Shown here piece by piece: positions 31,816 through 41,119 of a stretch of DNA of 64,000 nucleotides. A program made the position numbers and the translations under genes. The first letter of the stretch is position 1, and each line of letters opens with the position of its first letter. Origin of the DNA: Oreohelix idahoensis (lineage: Eukaryota; Mollusca; Gastropoda; Stylommatophora; Oreohelicidae); the NCBI GenBank assembly GCA_024509875.1, contig JAMPIV010012446.1, forward strand, positions 124,001-188,000, given 5' to 3'. The notes under the pieces are model-generated. The model was not told the origin of the DNA and made no database searches. It saw only the letters and a list, made by a program, of their open reading frames with translations.

Positions 31816-33863
31816 TGTCGTAAATTTATTTTGAGAGAAAAGAGTCTTAGAAATAGTGGTCCGGTTTAGAGTGAAAAATGATGATGGAAAGCTCAGTGAT
31901 AGAAAATATAGAGATTCAATAGTTGCTTCACAGCGAGCTGGAGGAGAGTAAAGACAGACTTATTTACGACAAATCGCTTCTCTCAATCTTCTCTTCCGCT
32001 CTCCTGGTCAAACAATTATTTGCCAGTTTTCCAGACTCGCATCTGCGCGCACACCGATTTGGTGTTTTTCACACACACAGGCGACGTTGATACAAACTAT
32101 ATTAAACGAATAGGGGAAAAGTTGGGCTTTGGGTATATCCAACACACAGAACTAAATGAGTTTATGTGATTTTATTCACTTTAAACATCAATCACTAAAA
32201 AATATCAGATATTACATAAATTATCATAAGTACACAAATGCAAATAACAAGTTTGGAAGGGGTGAAGAAGATTGGTATCGACTAAGCCCTTCCCGCTTAT
32301 TAGACAAAGATAAACCCAGTCCAAAGATAGATAATATCAGGAACATAGGTACGTTAACCTAACAGTGAAGTTAATTACTCTGAAAGAGGTGTTACAAAAT
32401 TAGGTATAGGTGATAGAAAAAAACTATTCTTCCCAGCTGTTCTTCCCTTTACTAAGCAAATGGAAAGGAGGTGGTTTTAAACAGAGTTAACAAATTATCA
32501 ACTATCCCACTTAAAGGAACAATGTAGGGTATACAGAAAAGATATATATTACCAGGTAAGCAAGTTAACAAAATGGTCACACAAAAGAATTAATTTCCTG
32601 TCATTCATACACGCGCTAGCAAAGGCCTTCACTCATCTTGCTCTCACTTACCGATTGTGAAAAAATCTTGCACTCCATAGAATAACACAACAGCAGTTAC
32701 ACCTCAAACTAAATGTATGAGTGTTTGTTCAAGTTCTAGCCCCAGATTAGCGGGTAGGCGGTCAGCACATAAAAGGATCCCGTAATCGCTGGAAAATGAA
32801 TCTGTAATGGTGTCTCTTTTCTTAATAACAGTTTCTATGGGAGGGCACGGTCTCTGATACCGGGGTGAGGATGGTGTGGTCTATTTGACTATGCCGCTGA
32901 TAATAAAATTCTTACGCGTGCTGGTACACTTAACCGTGAGGTATGGTTTAAGTCCAGTGAGAAAACTAGTCACATCACTGTTCAGGAAATTATGAATTCT
33001 CTCTCTGTGTCAGTAAACTAACAAAGCTCGGGCCAGTGTTCTTCTTCCCGTTACGACTTAAGTTGTTTGATGGTGCGTTAAATTTGTCTTTGGGTGTGCT
33101 TTCTTTGCTATAAGTTAGATAGCGGAATTCCAAACATAGAATCGCCTCAAAGATTAAAAATTTACACAGTCTCAACAAGTTCTGCGTCAGGGGAACTCTA
33201 CACACTGTTTATGCTTTGCCTTGCTTAGATTGATTTCTTTATTGCTTTCTTAATGCTGGGATCGCACAGGTTACGATCACTCGCTCTGCACAGAATAGAA
33301 AACACTGCAAATATATATATAAAATCCAGGGGACAATCTATAACAAGATTTCAATAAAGCTAGTGCTTCTGTAAAGGTCTGGCCAGCGAGTGATAACGTG
33401 TCTAGTCTTAATGGTCTATTTAGCTAAAATGGAATGTAAGTTGAGTGGGACATGATAAACTTGACAACTTATTTGATCTCACGAACTTTTGGGGATCTGA
33501 CCGCCAAATCAAGAGAAGAAGCCGCCCCCTGGTCTTCGTATCCGCTCGCTGCTGCCCGTTTCGCTTTCCCCCGTTCGCTCGGTTCCTCGATTGACACCGA
33601 GACGCGAAATTAGCGGCAAGCAACTGCGTCTCGTATCCGGGACCACTACTGTCTTTGATAGCGTCGATAGTCTCCCCTAAAATCCTCGGTTCGTCTCTTT
33701 GATCTCGTGCCGCCTACTAAATGAGTCCCGGTGGAATGAGTTCTGGCAAACGAAAAGTTACAACAAATGTTCAGGGGTTCTAATGTTATGAAAAGCTAAA
33801 AGTCCCTTTAAATCATCCATCATATCAGGGAGAATTCACTTGTCAAACTAGACGTACGTCACA
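31816..33863 (-). repeat. 5' LTR of element A
   Basis: 2048 bp, nearly identical to 18555-20604. The few differences include TTTATACGTGAGG versus TTAACCGTGAGG and ACTAGCTC versus ACTCGCTC. It is followed by AGAAC, the target duplication. Confidence 0.9.
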
Positions 33864-34235
33864 AGAACAACAAAAACAACAACTAAATAGCTACAGATTT
33901 TCATAAATGGGTGCCTGTGTAGAATAGAAGGATTGAAGTGCTATGACAAGAGATCACTAATGTGGAACTGATGACAAGAACTAGACATGCGTCAGTGGAA
34001 CAAGAGATGAGAAGAAGATGCTGGAGATGGATAGGACACACATTGAGAAAACCTGCTGATTTTCATTACCAGACCATACTTGTTCTAGAATCCCTAGGGT
34101 AGGAAGGGTAGAATAGACCAAAGAGCACATGTAGAGGAGAACTGGAGACAGACGTGAGGGAGATGAAGAAGACATGGAAAGACCTTGAGCTGATGGCATG
34201 GGCCAGGAAGGACTTGGCGTAAGTTTATTGAATGC
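33864..34235 (+). mobile_element. RTE-like LINE tail (alpha), right half split by element A
   Basis: Continues the copy interrupted at 18554. It contains the block GATTTTCATAAATGGGTGCC and then broken coding sequence for the ORF2 C-terminus (EMRRRCWRWIGHTLR-like). Only element A separates the halves. Confidence 0.7.
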
Positions 34236-34269
34236 CTATTCTCCTTGAGGAATTGAAAGGTAAAAGATG

Positions 34270-34564
34270 AACTAGGTTTCACATGAACATGTAGTCTGAA
34301 ACAATTTGTTAAGGAACCGTCTCAATTATTTTTGTAATCTTACAAATGCTCAATATGTATGTCACATGACACACATCAGTCATGTAATTTAATTCATTCC
34401 AGACCCTCCGTAGCTTATTGTATGCAACGGTTCTGGTATGAATTAGATTACAGGATTGATTTTGTGACGTGGAATACGAGGAGTACATATTGAGCATTTA
34501 TAAGATTATAAAAATAGTTCCTTTACAAACGGGTTTAGACTACATGCTCATATGAAACCTAGTT
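34270..34564. mobile_element. MITE-like element with ~85-bp inverted repeats
   Basis: 34270-34360 (AACTAGGTTTCACATGAACA...) pairs with the reverse complement of 34484-34564 (AACTAGGTTTCATATGAGCA...), both ending in ATGCTCAATATGTA. The ~125-bp centre is non-coding. No convincing target duplication, so the superfamily is unassigned. 34565-35119 holds nothing recognisable. Confidence 0.65.
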
Positions 34565-35129
34565 TCTGAGTAATACATTTTTAAAAGTTTTCAGTTCTTT
34601 TGTAATCACTCTGATATTATAAGACGATTATGAATGCATTATGAAAGCTCAGTTGCTAGCCATTACCTGAGGGTATAAAGAGAAGACAGTTTTACACTTT
34701 ATATTATGGACATGACGTTATCATGCACAAGTGGTTTCACACTGACACTCCCAATTGTAAGGTTTATGCCGCAGGAGGTTGTATTCAAGTGCAAATCAGA
34801 AACAGCTGTACTTTTGATGTGTGCAAAATTCTAAAGGTTTTGATTTTCTTTTGAGTCAGGGGGCACGTATTTCTTAATACTGTTGCTTTGTATGTCATTT
34901 AAATTCCGTATGAGTTAGAGCTATTCACTGATCTGTATAATTGCGCTGGGAGGCAGAAAAGAAAGTCTTACTGATCTGTGTATGATAAGTATTAATATTA
35001 TTCTGTAGGAATGCCATTAAAAATTTTATATATCCTTAGTGGTTGTGTAGATTATGATGATGATCAGGGCAGAACTAATCTTGGGCACCAGCCTAATGAG
35101 GCATAATAAATGTTATAGTGCATTACCTA

Positions 35130-37191
35130 TCCTTATATATTGTTGAAATATATATAAGGAAAGCAGCAAATCATGCTTGGGATTCCAGGAAAGGAAGAAG
35201 CAAGACTGGATAACACTAGAAACATTAAACACCATAACACTGAGAAAGGAAATGAAAAGAAAGAAAACAGAAGCGAAGTCCCCCAGGTTAAAGCAACTAT
35301 ATAGCGAACAGTACAGTCAGCTGGACAAGGAAGTTAAACGCCAAACCCGAGCCAACAAAAGGAATTTCCTAGACGATCTTGCAAGACAGGCAGAAGAGGC
35401 AGCACTGAGAAATGAACAAAGCACAGAATACAAAATAACTAAATTCATCAGCGGAAAACGAGGTGCAAACAATATTACATTAGTAAGAGATAAGCAAGGA
35501 TATCTCATCATGACAGCAGAGGGACAGGAAACAAGATGGGCAGATCACTTCAGAGAAACTCTGAACAGGGAACCACCAGAGACACAATTAAATGTTCCTG
35601 AGGCTGAAAACGATCTAGATGTAAATACAGACATTCCACGAAAAGAAGAAATCATCACAGCAATCAAAGGGTTAAAGAACGGAAAAGCTCCTGGCCATGA
35701 TAACTTAAATGCAGAACTATTTAAGACAGACCCTGAGCTAGCAGCAGAACTATTAGAACCACTATTTGCACAAGTGTGGAAAACGGGGACAACACCATCA
35801 GAGTGGAACAAAAGAATAATTGTCAAATTGCCCAAGAAGGGAGATCTTGCAGACTGCAATAATTGGAGAGGAATCACTCTTCTCTCAGTTCCCAGCAAAA
35901 TACTAGGCAGGATAATTATACAGAGAATTTCAAAAGCAGTAGACCACAAACTGAGGAAGGAACAAGCAGGATTTAGAAAGAACAGAAGATGTGTAGATCA
36001 TATATTCACTCTCAGGAACATTATAGAGCAGTGCTCAGAATGGCAAAGACAGCTGTACATTACCTTCATTGATTTTGAAAAGGCTTTTGACAGCATACAT
36101 AGGGACAGTTTATGGAAAATACTGAGGGCTTATGGAATTCCAAGCTGCATAGTGTCAATCATAAAAAGCCTCTATGCCAACTTTACGTGTAGTGTTGGTC
36201 AGAGCAACCTAACCTTTGAGGTGAAGACAGGAGTACGACAGGGATGCCCCTTATCAACCACTCTATTTTTAACAGTCATAGACTGGGTGATGCGCCAGAC
36301 AACAGAGGGCAGTCCAAGAGGAATAAGATGGACTACATTTTCTACATTGGAAGATCTGGAATATGCAGATGACATTGCACTACTAACACATTCACATCAA
36401 CACATCCAGGAAAAAACGGATAGACTTAATAAGTTTAGCCAGCAGGTGGGCTTGAACATCAATTTAAAGAAGTCAGAGGTCATGACGCTCAATGTGAGCA
36501 ACCCTGAGCCCATATCAGTAAGGAATCAGCAACTGGTACAGACAGACACCTTCACATACCTAGGATGCATAGTAACACCAGATGGCGGGGCAGGCAAAGA
36601 CATCAACATCAGAATGAATAAGGCAAGAACAGCCTTTTTTAGCCTAAACAACATCTGGAAGTTCTCTCAATACAGCACAAGCACAAAATTAAGATTATAT
36701 CAGAGCTGTGTGCTTTCTGTGCTTCTCTATGGTGCAGAATGCTGGAGAGTTACAGGGAAGGAAATGTCGAAATTGTCCTCTTTTCACACAACAAGCCTAA
36801 GAAAAATTCACCAAATCTTTTGGCCGAATACCATCACCAACCAGGATCTGCTTACTCGGAGCAAGCAAGAGGACATGCACACCATCATAGCTGGCAGATG
36901 CTGGAGCTGGGTTGGCCATGTCCTCAGAAGAGACCCCGATGCCATCACAAGAACAGCTATGCTTTGGACCCCTGAAGGAAAACGAAAGAGAGGCCGACCA
37001 AAAACAACTTGGCGGAGGACTGTGGAGGCTGAGATGCAAAGAATGAACCAGAGTTGGGGCACTGTACGAAGGATGGCCGCCGACCGAGCAAAGTGGAATC
37101 AATTTGTTGTTGCCCTACAAGATGCCACTAGGCGTGATGGCCACTGACTGCTTTGACGGTCGGCGGCTAAGGATCAAAGAAGAAGAAAGAA
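35130..37191 (+). mobile_element. LINE D, RTE-like, 5'-truncated with 5' inversion
   Basis: Flanked by the 10-bp repeat GCATTACCTA (35120-35129 and 37192-37201), with a (GAA)-rich 3' tail. The first ~18 bp (TCCTTATATATTGTTGAA) are the inverse of LINE sequence that a fuller relative (near 60275-60292) carries immediately upstream. This is a small 5' inversion like that left by twin priming. The endonuclease is missing. The same family occurs in longer but decayed form at 58210-61545. Confidence 0.85.
35177..37147 (+). CDS. LINE D reverse transcriptase, uninterrupted
   Basis: About 656 codons open from near the truncated 5' end to the stop. The reverse transcriptase shows GKAPGHDNLNAEL, then LPKKGDLADCNNWRGITLL, QAGFRKNRRCVDH, FIDFEKAFDSI near 300, RQGCPLSTTLF near 355 and the catalytic YADDIALL near 395. 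The C-terminal region has the LINE-typical WVGHVLRRDP, GRPKTTWRRTV and ADRAKWNQFV. The first codon of the frame is not ATG because the 5' part, including the endonuclease, is gone. It is unlikely to be translated alone, but the lack of stops shows that insertion was recent. Confidence 0.85.
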   Translation: MGFQERKKQDWITLETLNTITLRKEMKRKKTEAKSPRLKQLYSEQYSQLDKEVKRQTRANKRNFLDDLARQAEEAALRNEQSTEYKITKFISGKRGANNITLVRDKQGYLIMTAEGQETRWADHFRETLNREPPETQLNVPEAENDLDVNTDIPRKEEIITAIKGLKNGKAPGHDNLNAELFKTDPELAAELLEPLFAQVWKTGTTPSEWNKRIIVKLPKKGDLADCNNWRGITLLSVPSKILGRIIIQRISKAVDHKLRKEQAGFRKNRRCVDHIFTLRNIIEQCSEWQRQLYITFIDFEKAFDSIHRDSLWKILRAYGIPSCIVSIIKSLYANFTCSVGQSNLTFEVKTGVRQGCPLSTTLFLTVIDWVMRQTTEGSPRGIRWTTFSTLEDLEYADDIALLTHSHQHIQEKTDRLNKFSQQVGLNINLKKSEVMTLNVSNPEPISVRNQQLVQTDTFTYLGCIVTPDGGAGKDINIRMNKARTAFFSLNNIWKFSQYSTSTKLRLYQSCVLSVLLYGAECWRVTGKEMSKLSSFHTTSLRKIHQIFWPNTITNQDLLTRSKQEDMHTIIAGRCWSWVGHVLRRDPDAITRTAMLWTPEGKRKRGRPKTTWRRTVEAEMQRMNQSWGTVRRMAADRAKWNQFVVALQDATRRDGH

Positions 37192-37399
37192 GCATTACCT
37201 AGTTTTTTTTTTAAAATGCTTCATTTCATTAAGTGTAACCTATTATTTTTTTTTCTGCTTTATTTTATTTGGTATGCTGTTCAGAAATGAAATCCCTGGA
37301 ATTGTGTGGATGATTTCAAGATTGTGTGCATGTGCACGTGCACAATCTAGAGGAACGGCTAATGACAAAACAAAACAAGAATACAGAAGGCAGGAGTAC

Positions 37400-37870
37400 C
37401 TTTCCTTGTTTTGGGAAACATGCGGGCATGAAGATAAATCTAGTCCACCGTAGAAAATAAGAATTTTCAACTTGGATGTTAAGGCAGTCCTAATTCTCAA
37501 ACATGGAGAACAAAAACAATGACCATGAATTTATGAACTTTCATAAATAGCTGTTTGCACACAAAAGGGGTGCTATAGGATCATCAGTATGGAGCTGATT
37601 TAAAGTTCCAGATATATGCCAGTGGATAAATAGATGATGACAAGAATATTGATGCTGAACAGGACACATATTGAGGACACCAGGCATTACAACAAGGCAG
37701 TTCTTTTTCTGGAATCCTCATGGTAAAAAAATTTCAGGGAAACCAAGAAGTATATGGAGGAGAAAGCTGGAGACAGATAAACAGAGACGTAGAAAGAACA
37801 AGAATGGGTGACATTAAAGAAAGAATCGTTGTGTACTAATTAAAAATCATATGCATCGTGGGAGTTGAAA
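37400..37870 (+). mobile_element. RTE-like LINE tail (alpha), degenerate
   Basis: Shares AAACATGGAGAACAA, CTTTCATAAATAGCTG and later GGACACATATTGAGGAC with the other alpha copies. Frames are broken throughout. Confidence 0.6.
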
Positions 37871-37965
37871 AGCAGAGGGAGAGAAGCCATGATGGTGCAG
37901 TGTTATTAGACTGATGTATGTTTTAAACTCGGATTGGTGAATAGTGATTGTATTTAAGATCAGAC

Positions 37966-38089
37966 CAGGATTGTGGAGTCGGACAAAAAATTTTCTGTAG
38001 AACTCTTGACTCCCGACTCCGACCATTTTTTGCTGACACCAACTCCACTACAAAACGACAGACTCCACAACTCCGACTTCATAGCCCTG
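37966..38089. mobile_element. hAT MITE, 124 bp
   Basis: Ends CAGGATTGTGGAGTCGG and, inverted, CAGGGCTATGAAGTCGG, flanked by the exact 8-bp repeat GATCAGAC (37958-37965 and 38090-38097). Internal GGAGTCGG/CCGACTCC motifs are typical of a widespread hAT-type MITE. Non-coding. Confidence 0.85.
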
Positions 38090-38132
38090 GATCAGACAGA
38101 CAAATATAAGATGTTTTTAAGATCACATTGGT

Positions 38133-38243
38133 AAATGGTGAAACAAACATTCAGATGAATTGTTAAATGGTGAAACAAACATTCAGATGAATTTTTAAAT
38201 GGTGAAACAAACATTCAGATGAATTGTTAAATGGTGAAATTTT
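38133..38243. repeat. Tandem repeat, 32-bp unit, 3.5 copies
   Basis: The unit AAATGGTGAAACAAACATTC... starts at 38133, 38165, 38197 and 38229. Near-identical copies. Looser relatives (TAAATGGTGAGATATATTTAAGATG) continue near 38900. Confidence 0.85.
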
Positions 38244-38264
38244 TTTAAGATATATAGGTAAATA

Positions 38265-38695
38265 GAATTGTATCATCATTGTCCTTTTGGCTCCCTGTGG
38301 AGCATGTAGCCACGGCTGCAGCTGATCCCCTTATAGGAAACCTGCACCCAGCATTCACATGCTGTTGCAGTTTCTGGGACAGTTCATTTTACAGAATTAA
38401 AAAAAATGTTGCCTTGTTTTAGCGAGGCGCGCTCTATTCAACCTAGACACAAGGTCCGGGTCAGTTATATTAGGGCGCATGTCCAGTTATTAAAAACTGC
38501 GTGGCCTGGTCGAGATTTTTGGCTTTATTTTTACATGATGAGGTTGGCAGCCCCATACTTACTTACTTACTTAGTCGTTCCCCTTCTACCATGAGGTGTA
38601 GAGGTTAGCCCCATACACAACCTTATATTAATTGCCTTGTTTACATTCCTGAGGGTGCAGTAGTCCTGTACTTTCTTTGTCTCATAAGAGTTCCC
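38265..38695. repeat. Dispersed repeat shared with 3745-4290, with nested inserts
   Basis: Carries CTCCCTGTGGAGCATG, CATTCACATG and GGGTGCAGTAGTCCT blocks in the same order as the earlier copy. A segment at ~38405-38520 matches LINE sequence found inverted at 41740-41860. A 48-bp retroposed unit lies at 38559-38606. A C-run is present at 38695-38704. Confidence 0.55.
38559..38606 (-). mobile_element. 48-bp retroposed LINE 3' terminus
   Basis: Exact end of the LINE E family (last dozen codons, stop, and a (TAAG)n-type tail) inserted between perfect 10-bp repeats AGCCCCATAC (38549-38558 and 38607-38616). Its truncation point (GAGGTT on the + strand) is the same as that of the copy at 41425-41471. 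Confidence 0.8.
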
Positions 38696-39104
38696 CCCCC
38701 CCCAGAATGGCAGTGGGCGAAATGGTAATGTATGCTTGATGTATATTGAAGGTTAAAGGTTGTTACTCCTGGTAAAGTGTCGTATAGTTAGTTAATCAAA
38801 CTGGGAAATGATGAAGTAATTAAGATGGGATGAGTAAATTATAATGGTTTTTCAACGATCAGATTGGTAAAGTGTATCACATTCAGAAATGAACTGATAA
38901 ATGGTGAGATATATTTAAGATGAAGGTTGAAAGTTATTACATTCTGGTTACACATTTTGGCTGTTTCCTTATCTATCACTATTTTCACTCTATAGTCTCC
39001 ATTTGGTTGTTGTCTTGTTCTATGGATTAAGAATGCTTGCTGCTGATATTTTGCATTCATTCATTCATTCATATTGTGTCCTGTCAAGGTTGACTACAGT
39101 AATT

Positions 39105-39360
39105 CATTCATTCATTCGTTACCCTTCAGCACCCCAAGGAGTATAGGGCTTCAACAAACTTATGTCAAGTCCTCCTGTCCAGTGCCATCCACTGAATGTC
39201 TTTCTGAGTCTTCCTCTTACCTTTTATTTATTTTCAGTTCTTTTCTCTGTTTTTGGGCCTCCCTCTATCTCTTTTACGCTAGAGATTCCAGACTCATAAT
39301 GCCACCAGCAGGTTTCCTCATTATTTGTCCTACCCATCGCCAGCATCTTCTCCTGAGGTT
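39105..39360 (-). mobile_element. RTE-like LINE tail (alpha) with (ATGA)n tail
   Basis: On the + strand it begins with an (ATTC)n run and CCTTCAGCACCCCAAGGAGT and follows the alpha blocks for ~240 bp. Broken. Confidence 0.65.
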
Positions 39361-39379
39361 GACTAATTCATTCATTCAT

Positions 39380-39708
39380 TCATAACCCTCCACTCCCAAA
39401 GGAGCATAGGCCTTCAACAAACACATGCCAAGTCCTCCTGTCACGTGCCATCGTCTCAAGTTCTTTCCACGTTCTCCTTATCATTTTCATCTCTGTTTCC
39501 AGCTCTCTTCTCCATGTGCTTCTTGGTCTATCTCTGCTTCTCTTGCCCTGGGGGTTCCAGAACAAGGACTGCCTTGTAATGCTATCAACATGTTTCCTCA
39601 GTGTGTGTCCTGTCCATCGCCATCGTCTTCTTCTCATCTCTTGTTCCACTGGCACTTGTCTAGTTCTTGTCATCAGTTCCACGTTGGTAACCTTGGAGGT
39701 TGACTAAT
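39380..39708 (-). pseudogene. RTE-like LINE tail (alpha), best-preserved ORF2 C-terminus
   Basis: Reads ~100 codons on the - strand without interruption: ELMTRTRQV, RRRRWRWTGHTLRK, WNPQGKRSRDRPRSTWRREL, then MARDRRTWHVFVEGLCS. This is the C-terminal signature of RTE-like ORF2, and it identifies all the shorter alpha pieces in the window. The 3' end carries (ATGA)n, seen as (ATTC)n near 39362-39382. 5'-truncated. Confidence 0.8.
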
Positions 39709-39839
39709 GCTTACTTCATATTCCTGCCATTTCTGAATTTTAAAAATTATTTTTTGAGTTTCCTTCCTATCGTTCTACAATTATTTGTCATCCTCGTCTA
39801 ATTTGACTAGTTACGGTTCATCATGGTAGGAATACATTC

Positions 39840-39975
39840 TTCCATTCTTATCATCCGTAACTTTCAACCTCCCTATGGAGCACATGTCCTGAACAAAAAC
39901 ATGCCAGGCTCTCCTGTCGTGTGCCATCTTTTCAAGTTCTTTACATGTCATCTTTTTTGTTGATTTTGTTTGTTG
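39840..39975 (-). mobile_element. Short RTE-like LINE tail (alpha)
   Basis: About 130 bp with CTCCCTATGGAGCACATGTCC and TCTTTACATGTCATC blocks. Degenerate. Confidence 0.5.
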
Positions 39976-40184
39976 AGGTTTTTGTGACTTAAAAGTGTTC
40001 TTCATGATGGGGTAGCCGGCTCCATGCCAAACTATCCTTAGTTGCCATGTATGACACGCCTGGCAGGTTATAGTTTAATTTTTCTTTGCTGCCCTTTCAT
40101 GCCTCTCTAACACATGGGTGGCGTTCTTTATAGAGATCCTAAAAATTGCAGTGTTAATATTTTTTTTTAATAATTACTTTTGTA

Positions 40185-40689
40185 TATGATTGTCTCGTGG
40201 AAAGATAAAGTGACAGATGTCGAGGTGTTGTCACGTGCTGGCCTTCAAAGTATGTATACGCTGCTTAGACAGCGCAGACTTCGCTGGCTTGGCCATGTTC
40301 GCCGCATGGAAGATGGTCGCATCCCAAAAGATATCTTCTACGGACAATTAGCAGATGGCAAGAGAACAGTTGGGCGACCACAGCTGAGGTTCAAAGATGT
40401 GTGCAAGAGAGATATGAGGGCGCTGGACATGGATCCAGCAACATGGGAGGATGAAGCTGCCGATCGCACTAAGTGGCGATGCTATTTACGGCGCCACCTC
40501 AGATTGGGCGAAGAGAGGCTCACACAAGAAGCAGAGGTGAGGAGAAAACGTCGAAAGGAGCACCAGGAAAATAAGCAGCTGAGGGCTGCAACCTCAGGGG
40601 CGCATTCCCATAGTCAGTTATGACTGAAGGGGCTATTATTATTATTATTATATGTCCTGAAAAAGATAAAATGATGTTATAATTTGAAG
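40185..40689 (+). pseudogene. 3' end of another LINE ORF2 (family F)
   Basis: An open frame to 40622 encodes a LINE C-terminus unlike alpha, beta, D or E: RRLRWLGHVRRMEDGRIPKD, then GRPQLRFKDVCKRDMRALDMD, DRTKWRCYLRRHLR and a basic tail. The 3' end is (ATT)n followed by ~40 bp. The 12-bp direct repeat ATTACTTTTGTA flanks the segment (40173-40184 and 40690-40701) and may be its target duplication. 5'-truncated. Confidence 0.7.
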
Positions 40690-40916
40690 ATTACTTTTGT
40701 ACTTATTGTATTTCTGAATAAAAAAAAAATACTTTTGTTGGTTGTATGTTGATTATGCTGCTCTAAAGTAATGCTGAAGTTAGCTGAGGCTTCAGGACTT
40801 CTTTTGTTAATATTGCTTCTCTCTTTCTCTCTCTCCCTCCTTCCTTCCTTTAACATAGCATGTAATTATTTAGAAGTGGTTTGACTAAAAATTTTTCTGT
40901 ATGCTTCTTCTAACAG

Positions 40917-41051
40917 ATTATGAAGTTGAAGATAGCAAAGAGGACAGAGAGGATGATAAAGAGGAAGATGAAACTGGTGCTCTTGGAGAACATGACAGTG
41001 ATGATGATGAATATGATGTTACTAAATGGACTGAGTATGATGATGATAAAG
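40917..41051 (+). CDS. Acidic-protein gene, exon 3
   Basis: 135 bp with an acceptor ATGCTTCTTCTAACAG|AT and a donor GATAAAG|GTACAG. In phase 1 it reads 45 residues, about half Asp/Glu, including EDREDDKEEDETGALGEHD and DDDEYD, with no stop. The phase, symmetric length and composition match exons 1 and 2. The three exons therefore appear to belong to one gene spanning at least 35 kb. The last exon is not in view or was not recognised. Confidence 0.65.
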
Positions 41052-41119
41052 GTACAGGTAGAGCTGAAGCTGATGCCGTACCTTTCTCTTGCTTGTCTGT
41101 TAGCCGTACCACATGATTT

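Larger units (their letters stand above)
18555..33863 (-). mobile_element. Gypsy LTR retrotransposon A, Gmr1-like, carrying element B
   Basis: Bounded by 2.05-kb LTRs at 18555-20604 and 31816-33863 that differ at only a few positions, and flanked by the 5-bp repeat AGAAC (18550-18554 and 33864-33868). On the - strand the order is Gag, protease and integrase (31008-28438), integrase C-terminus and reverse transcriptase (28486-26960), then RNase H (21123-20644). Integrase before reverse transcriptase is the copia-like order known from Gmr1-type gypsy elements. Element B splits the reverse transcriptase from RNase H, so A is now dead. Next to the 5' LTR is a primer-site candidate starting TGGCCGGCTCGCCGGG. 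Next to the 3' LTR is a purine-rich AAAAGTGGGGACGA. Confidence 0.9.
12624..40916 (+). other. Intron 2 of the acidic-protein gene, filled with transposons
   Basis: Inferred 28.3-kb intron between the 12570 and 40917 exons. Both ends are phase 1 with GT and AG. It contains a CACTA-like copy, a solo LTR, the nested gypsy elements A and B, a MITE, LINE D and many LINE tails. A further small exon inside it cannot be excluded, but none was recognised. Confidence 0.55.

Noticed and set aside
35051..35110. A further acidic exon (TAG|ATTATGATGATGATCAG)
   Set aside because: It has an acidic start in the right phase, but no donor precedes an in-frame stop and the acceptor is poor.
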